From positions 2,417,001 through 2,481,000 of the forward strand of contig NZ_CP040518.1 in NCBI RefSeq assembly GCF_005848555.1: a DNA stretch of 64,000 nucleotides, read 5' to 3'. Numbering within the stretch: position 1 is the stretch's first letter; every line of letters starts with the position of its first letter. A program made the translations under genes and the position numbers. The notes under the pieces were generated by a model. The model was not told where the DNA came from and ran no database searches. It saw only the letters and a program-made list of their open reading frames with translations. This DNA comes from Blautia sp. SC05B48 (GTDB taxonomy: Bacteria > Bacillota > Clostridia > Lachnospirales > Lachnospiraceae). Below are positions 60,534-64,000 of the stretch, one piece after another.

Positions 60534-61715
60534 ATGTTAGTACATGCATTTCTGATCAAATATGCGGAAATTGCCCTTAAGGGAAAAAACCGCTATCGTT
60601 TTGAAGATGCTCTCGTACATCAGATGGAGATCGCACTCTCCAAGATCGAGGGAGATTTTGAAGTAAAAAAAGAGCAGGGAAGAGTTTATGTATTCTGCCC
60701 GGAGAATTATGATTACGATGAGGCTGTAGATGCGCTGCAGCATGTATTCGGTATTGTAGGCATCTGCCCGGTTATGATCTATGAAGAACAGGGCTTTGAG
60801 AAGCTTGCCGAAGATGTTGTGGGTTATATGAAGCAGTGGCATCCGGACTTTAACGGAAGCTTCAAGGTCTGGACGCGCCGCGCAAAGAAATCCTATCCGA
60901 TCAGCTCCATGGAAGTCAGCGCTGAGCTTGGCGGACGTATCCTGGATGCGTTCCCGGAGGCAAGTGTAGATGTTCATCATCCGGAGCTGGATCTTTCTGT
61001 TGAGATCCGTGACAAGATTTACGTATATTCCCAGACCATTCCGGGCGCAGGCGGAATGCCCATCGGAACAAACGGAAAAGCCATGCTTCTTCTTTCCGGT
61101 GGGATCGACAGTCCGGTTGCCGGCTATATGATCGCAAAACGTGGTGTCAAGATCGATGCGGTATATTTCCATGCACCGCCCTACACCAGTGAGCGCGCAA
61201 AACAGAAGGTAGTGGATCTTGCCCGCCTGGTAGCCAAATACAGCGGACCGATCCGTCTCCATGTAGTTAACTTTACAGATATACAGCTTTATATTTATGA
61301 TCAGTGTCCTCATGATGAGCTTACTATTATCATGAGAAGATATATGATGCGTATTGCCGAGCATTTCGCTAAAAAAGACCGTTGTCTCGGACTTATCACA
61401 GGTGAGAGCATCGGACAGGTTGCAAGCCAGACCTTACAGAGCCTTGCTTCTACAAATGAGGTCTGCACACTTCCGGTATATCGTCCGGTGATCGGCTTTG
61501 ATAAAGAGGAGATCGTCCGTATTTCCAGAAAGATCGATACCTTTGAGACTTCTATTCAGCCGTTTGAGGATTGCTGTACCATCTTTGTAGCGAAACATCC
61601 TGTAACAAAGCCGAATCTTAAGGTGATCCGCCGTTCTGAGCAGAAGCTTTCTGAGAAGATCGATGAGCTTATGGAAACGGCTCTGAATACCACAGAGATC
61701 ATTGAAATTCAGTGA
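60534..61715 (+). CDS. thiI: tRNA 4-thiouridine sulfurtransferase ThiI
   Basis: 393 residues: an N-terminal ferredoxin-like and THUMP part (LIKYAEIALKGKNRYRFE at the start) and an adenylating PP-loop domain with SGGIDS at 188-193. It lacks the C-terminal rhodanese domain of the E. coli protein, as in other Firmicutes, so the persulfide must come directly from the desulfurase upstream. It adds sulfur to U8 of tRNA. Confidence 0.96.
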   Translation: MLVHAFLIKYAEIALKGKNRYRFEDALVHQMEIALSKIEGDFEVKKEQGRVYVFCPENYDYDEAVDALQHVFGIVGICPVMIYEEQGFEKLAEDVVGYMKQWHPDFNGSFKVWTRRAKKSYPISSMEVSAELGGRILDAFPEASVDVHHPELDLSVEIRDKIYVYSQTIPGAGGMPIGTNGKAMLLLSGGIDSPVAGYMIAKRGVKIDAVYFHAPPYTSERAKQKVVDLARLVAKYSGPIRLHVVNFTDIQLYIYDQCPHDELTIIMRRYMMRIAEHFAKKDRCLGLITGESIGQVASQTLQSLASTNEVCTLPVYRPVIGFDKEEIVRISRKIDTFETSIQPFEDCCTIFVAKHPVTKPNLKVIRRSEQKLSEKIDELMETALNTTEIIEIQ

Positions 61716-61741
61716 TCCGTTTTTAGATAAGAAAAAACAAA

Positions 61742-61769
61742 CAGGGAACCTCGCTGCAGAGGTTCCCTG
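61742..61769 (+). terminator. Hairpin after thiI
   Basis: CAGGGAACCTC-GCTGCA-GAGGTTCCCTG, perfect 11-base stem; no clear T-run follows, so termination efficiency is uncertain. Confidence 0.6.
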
Positions 61770-61828
61770 GAATTACCGATATATCAGGAAAAGGGAGTTC
61801 ATTGAGAACAGAAGGATTCTGAAAGCAT

Positions 61829-61862
61829 GAAAAAAGAGGAACTGTATCCGATACAGTTCCTC
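61829..61862 (-). terminator. Terminator of the HPr-like gene
   Basis: GAGGAACTGTATC and GATACAGTTCCTC, read on the minus strand, followed by TTTTTT (the A-run at 61830-61835). Confidence 0.85.
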
Positions 61863-61880
61863 TCAAATATACAGTATAGA

Positions 61881-62117
61881 TTAGTCGATTGTATATTTGG
61901 AAATAATCTGCATTACGTTATCCAGAGCAGCGCCATCTGCATGGATGTTGAGGTCGATCGGCTTGGAAAGATCCAGGCTGAAGATACCCATGATGGATTT
62001 TGCATCGATCACATATCTTCCGGATACTAAATCAAAATCGCAGTCGAATTTGCTGATCTCGTTTACGAATGCTTTCACCTTATCGATGGAATTCAGTGAG
62101 ATTTTAGCTGTTTTCAT
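61881..62117 (-). CDS. HPr-like protein lacking the active-site histidine
   Basis: 78 residues with the HPr fold pattern: a first strand KISLNS, helix, SGRYVIDAKSIMGIFSLDLS (the regulatory serine segment, Ser41) and a C-terminal helix. The usual GIHARPA segment with His15 is absent and replaced by IDKVKAF. So it cannot carry phosphate in sugar transport but could still be phosphorylated at serine, like B. subtilis Crh, and act as a regulator. Short gene, with GGGAGG before the ATG and its own terminator. Confidence 0.85.
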   Translation of the reverse strand: MKTAKISLNSIDKVKAFVNEISKFDCDFDLVSGRYVIDAKSIMGIFSLDLSKPIDLNIHADGAALDNVMQIISKYTID

Positions 62118-62250
62118 TATAATAACCTCCCTTGATAAATTTTTGTTGTTTTACAGCTTTCATCTTACCTGTCAGTACCCAAAAAGTCAAGGTGAAAAGA
62201 GATAAAAATTGTTTTAATAATTAGTTAAAGTGTAAAAAAAGTGAGGAAAA

Positions 62251-63579
62251 ATGGGAAATAAAGTTGCATTACACAACCTGGGCTGCAAAGTAAATGCCTA
62301 TGAGATCGAGGCCATGCAGCAGCTTCTGGAGGAGGCGGGATATGAGATCGTGCCTTTTGAGCCGGGAGCGGATATTTATGTGATCAATACCTGCACAGTA
62401 ACCAATATTGCAGACAGAAAATCAAGACAGATGCTCCACAAAGCAAAAAAAATGAATCCGGAAGCGATCGTGGTGGCAACGGGCTGTTATGTACAGACCG
62501 GTGGCGAGAAACTGGAAAAAGACGAAGCCATTGATCTTGTTCTAGGAAATAACCAGAAGATCAATATTGTGGAGGCACTGGCCGAATATGCGGAAAATAA
62601 ACCGGGCCATGGTTCCCATGTGATCAAGATCAATCAGACAAAAGAGTATGAGGAACTTTCCATTGATCGTACTGCAGAACATGTAAGGGCATATATCAAG
62701 GTTCAGGACGGATGCAATCAGTTCTGTACGTACTGTATCATTCCCTATGCAAGAGGTCGTGTCAGAAGCCGGAATATTGAAAGTGTGCTGAAGGAGGTCC
62801 GTGCACTTGCGGAAAAAGGGTATAAGGAAGTGGTCCTTACAGGAATCCATTTAAGCTCCTATGGAGTGGATTTCCCGGAGGAGAAAAAAGAGACACTGCT
62901 TTCTCTGATCCGTGCTGTGCATGAGATCGAAGGGATCAGGCGTATCCGTCTGGGATCGCTGGAACCGGGAATCGTTACAAGAGAATTTGCGGAAGGGATC
63001 GCGGCGCTGCCGAAGGTATGCCCGCATTTCCATCTTTCCCTGCAGAGTGGCTGTGATGAGACCCTGGAGAGGATGAACCGCAGATACAGAAGCGGGGAAT
63101 ACAGAGAGCGCTGTGAGCTTTTAAGAGAAGTGTATGGAAATCCGGCACTGACAACGGATGTGATCGTAGGCTTTCCGCAGGAATCGGAGGAAGAATTCCG
63201 GAAATCCTATGATTTTGTGGACAGCATCCGTTTTTACGAGACTCATATCTTCAAATATTCCAGAAGACAGGGAACAAAGGCGGCTGCCATGGACGGACAG
63301 CTGACAGAGGCGGAGAAATCCTTCCGCAGTGAGAAGATGATCGAGTTGCATCATCGTCATGCAGGGGATTATGAGAAATCCATGCTTGGCAAAAACCTGG
63401 AGGTACTGATCGAGGAAGAGTATACAAAGGATGGACGGACCTGGTATCTGGGACACAGCCGGGAGTATATAAAAACTGCTGTACCGAAATCGGAAGCTTA
63501 TGGCGTAAATGATATCGTAATCGTAAAGGCAGAAGGCTTTCTTGAAGAGCATATCATGACCGGTGAAGCCGTGGAGTGA
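62251..63579 (+). CDS. mtaB: tRNA t6A37 methylthiotransferase MtaB
   Basis: 442 residues. The N-terminal UPF0004 domain has cysteines in LGCKVN, NTCTVT and GCYVQT; the radical SAM cluster is Cys155, Cys159 and Cys162 in GCNQFCTYC, with IPYARGRVRSR after it; a TRAM domain ends the protein. It adds a methylthio group to t6A37 of tRNA. GTGAGG precedes the ATG. Confidence 0.95.
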   Translation: MGNKVALHNLGCKVNAYEIEAMQQLLEEAGYEIVPFEPGADIYVINTCTVTNIADRKSRQMLHKAKKMNPEAIVVATGCYVQTGGEKLEKDEAIDLVLGNNQKINIVEALAEYAENKPGHGSHVIKINQTKEYEELSIDRTAEHVRAYIKVQDGCNQFCTYCIIPYARGRVRSRNIESVLKEVRALAEKGYKEVVLTGIHLSSYGVDFPEEKKETLLSLIRAVHEIEGIRRIRLGSLEPGIVTREFAEGIAALPKVCPHFHLSLQSGCDETLERMNRRYRSGEYRERCELLREVYGNPALTTDVIVGFPQESEEEFRKSYDFVDSIRFYETHIFKYSRRQGTKAAAMDGQLTEAEKSFRSEKMIELHHRHAGDYEKSMLGKNLEVLIEEEYTKDGRTWYLGHSREYIKTAVPKSEAYGVNDIVIVKAEGFLEEHIMTGEAVE

Positions 63580-63625
63580 AGAACGGGATCGTATGTTGAA
63601 AGGTTGTTTGTTCACTGGTGATATT

Positions 63626-63684
63626 TTGCGAAGCGTGTTACTGAGAACGGAGTGAACAGTAACGTTGACAGTTTGTATTCGCAA
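63626..63684. repeat. Palindromic repeat between mtaB and ireB
   Basis: Nested arms TTGCGAA (63626-63632)/TTCGCAA (63678-63684) and GTTACTG (63637-63643)/CAGTAAC (63657-63663). GAGTGAAC-N-GTAAC is shared with 22891-22904. This resembles dispersed palindromic repeats of Lachnospiraceae genomes; the 185-base gap holds nothing else apart from the ireB ribosome binding site. Confidence 0.5.
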
Positions 63685-63764
63685 TCCTCGTTAAATTTAA
63701 GATTGTAATTTATGTAAATTTATATTAAAATAAAAAAGAATATATTTTAAGGACGTGAGAGACA

Positions 63765-64000
63765 ATGGCAGAGAATAATCTGGGAAATACACAGTATTTC
63801 AGAACAAAACCGGATCAGGAGCTTCAGGTAAAAGAAGTCCTGGATCTGGTGTACAATGCAATGGATGAGAAGGGCTACAATCCGGTGAATCAGATCGTAG
63901 GATATATTATGTCCGGAGACCCGACCTACATCACAAGCCACAAGGGTGCGAGAAGCATGATCATGAAGGTGGAGCGTGATGAGCTGGTAGAGGAGCTTCT
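63765..64000 (+). CDS. ireB: IreB family regulatory protein (3' end outside the window)
   Basis: The 78 codons present read [14 protein letters not shown], then [42 protein letters not shown] and [15 protein letters not shown], the IreB/UPF0297 pattern almost along its whole length (about 85-90 residues). In enterococci IreB is a substrate of the Ser/Thr kinase IreK and affects cell-envelope stress. Only a few residues are lost at the window edge. In this group it usually precedes the Holliday junction resolvase ruvX and a DUF1292 gene. Confidence 0.93.
   Translation, partial: MAENNLGNTQYFRTKPDQELQVKEVLDLVYNAMDEKGYNPVNQIVGYIMSGDPTYITSHKGARSMIMKVERDELVEEL

Noticed and set aside
1..64000. CRISPR arrays, rRNA/tRNA genes, prophage or complete IS elements
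   Set aside because: No regularly spaced repeats, no conserved RNA gene segments and no transposase or integrase were recognised on either strand.

Overview
The window looks like the chromosome of an anaerobic, low-to-mid GC Firmicute, most likely a Lachnospiraceae member close to Blautia. The grounds are AGGAGG-type ribosome binding sites, an hrcA-grpE-dnaK-dnaJ operon with a perfect CIRCE operator, ireB beside mtaB, a cysteine desulfurase-thiI pair, an AraC/YesMN-controlled sugar ABC locus and a lacZ-GPH locus. The genus is an inference. I saw no rRNA, tRNA, CRISPR array or complete insertion sequence.

1-10.8 kb is housekeeping and envelope: a MATE pump (cut by the left edge) with a HAD phosphatase, sfsA, mutY with a glycosyltransferase, a PAP2 phosphatase, a lipid kinase, a response regulator without a kinase, topB, and a two-gene operon ending in a YkgJ-type cysteine-cluster protein.

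10.8-25.0 kb is the most interesting region. Two LysR regulators accompany a chorismate mutase-shikimate kinase fusion, a TIM-barrel isomerase/dehydratase, two large FMN/FAD/[4Fe-4S] Old Yellow Enzyme-type reductases, two YdiB/AroE-type quinate/shikimate dehydrogenases, a type I 3-dehydroquinase (AroD), an MFS transporter and a second permease. I read it as uptake and anaerobic, probably reductive, use of quinate/shikimate-type hydroaromatic acids. Promoters of three transcription units carry the same AATCTAT-centred palindromic site about 60-70 bases upstream of the predicted starts; a 19-base stretch is identical in two of them.

25.3-30.9 kb holds a NUDIX hydrolase, a small eutS-eutS-eutP microcompartment module without enzymes, and an AGCS symporter-amidohydrolase operon behind a possible attenuator. 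30.9-40.6 kb is visibly more AT-rich: a frameshifted gene, a divergent AraC gene, lacZ and a GPH symporter, a second AraC gene, a HAD-IIA phosphatase, an unknown protein and several structured intergenic elements; it may have been acquired.

40.7-52.5 kb has uvrB behind a long nested inverted repeat, a small secreted protein, a YesMN two-component system, and an ABC uptake locus (two binding proteins, two permeases, no ATPase) with a GH172 enzyme, suggesting import and cleavage of a fructose- or arabinofuranose-type sugar. 52.5-64 kb is housekeeping: the heat-shock operon, prmA-rsmE-desulfurase-thiI, an HPr-like protein without the phosphorylatable histidine, mtaB and the start of ireB.
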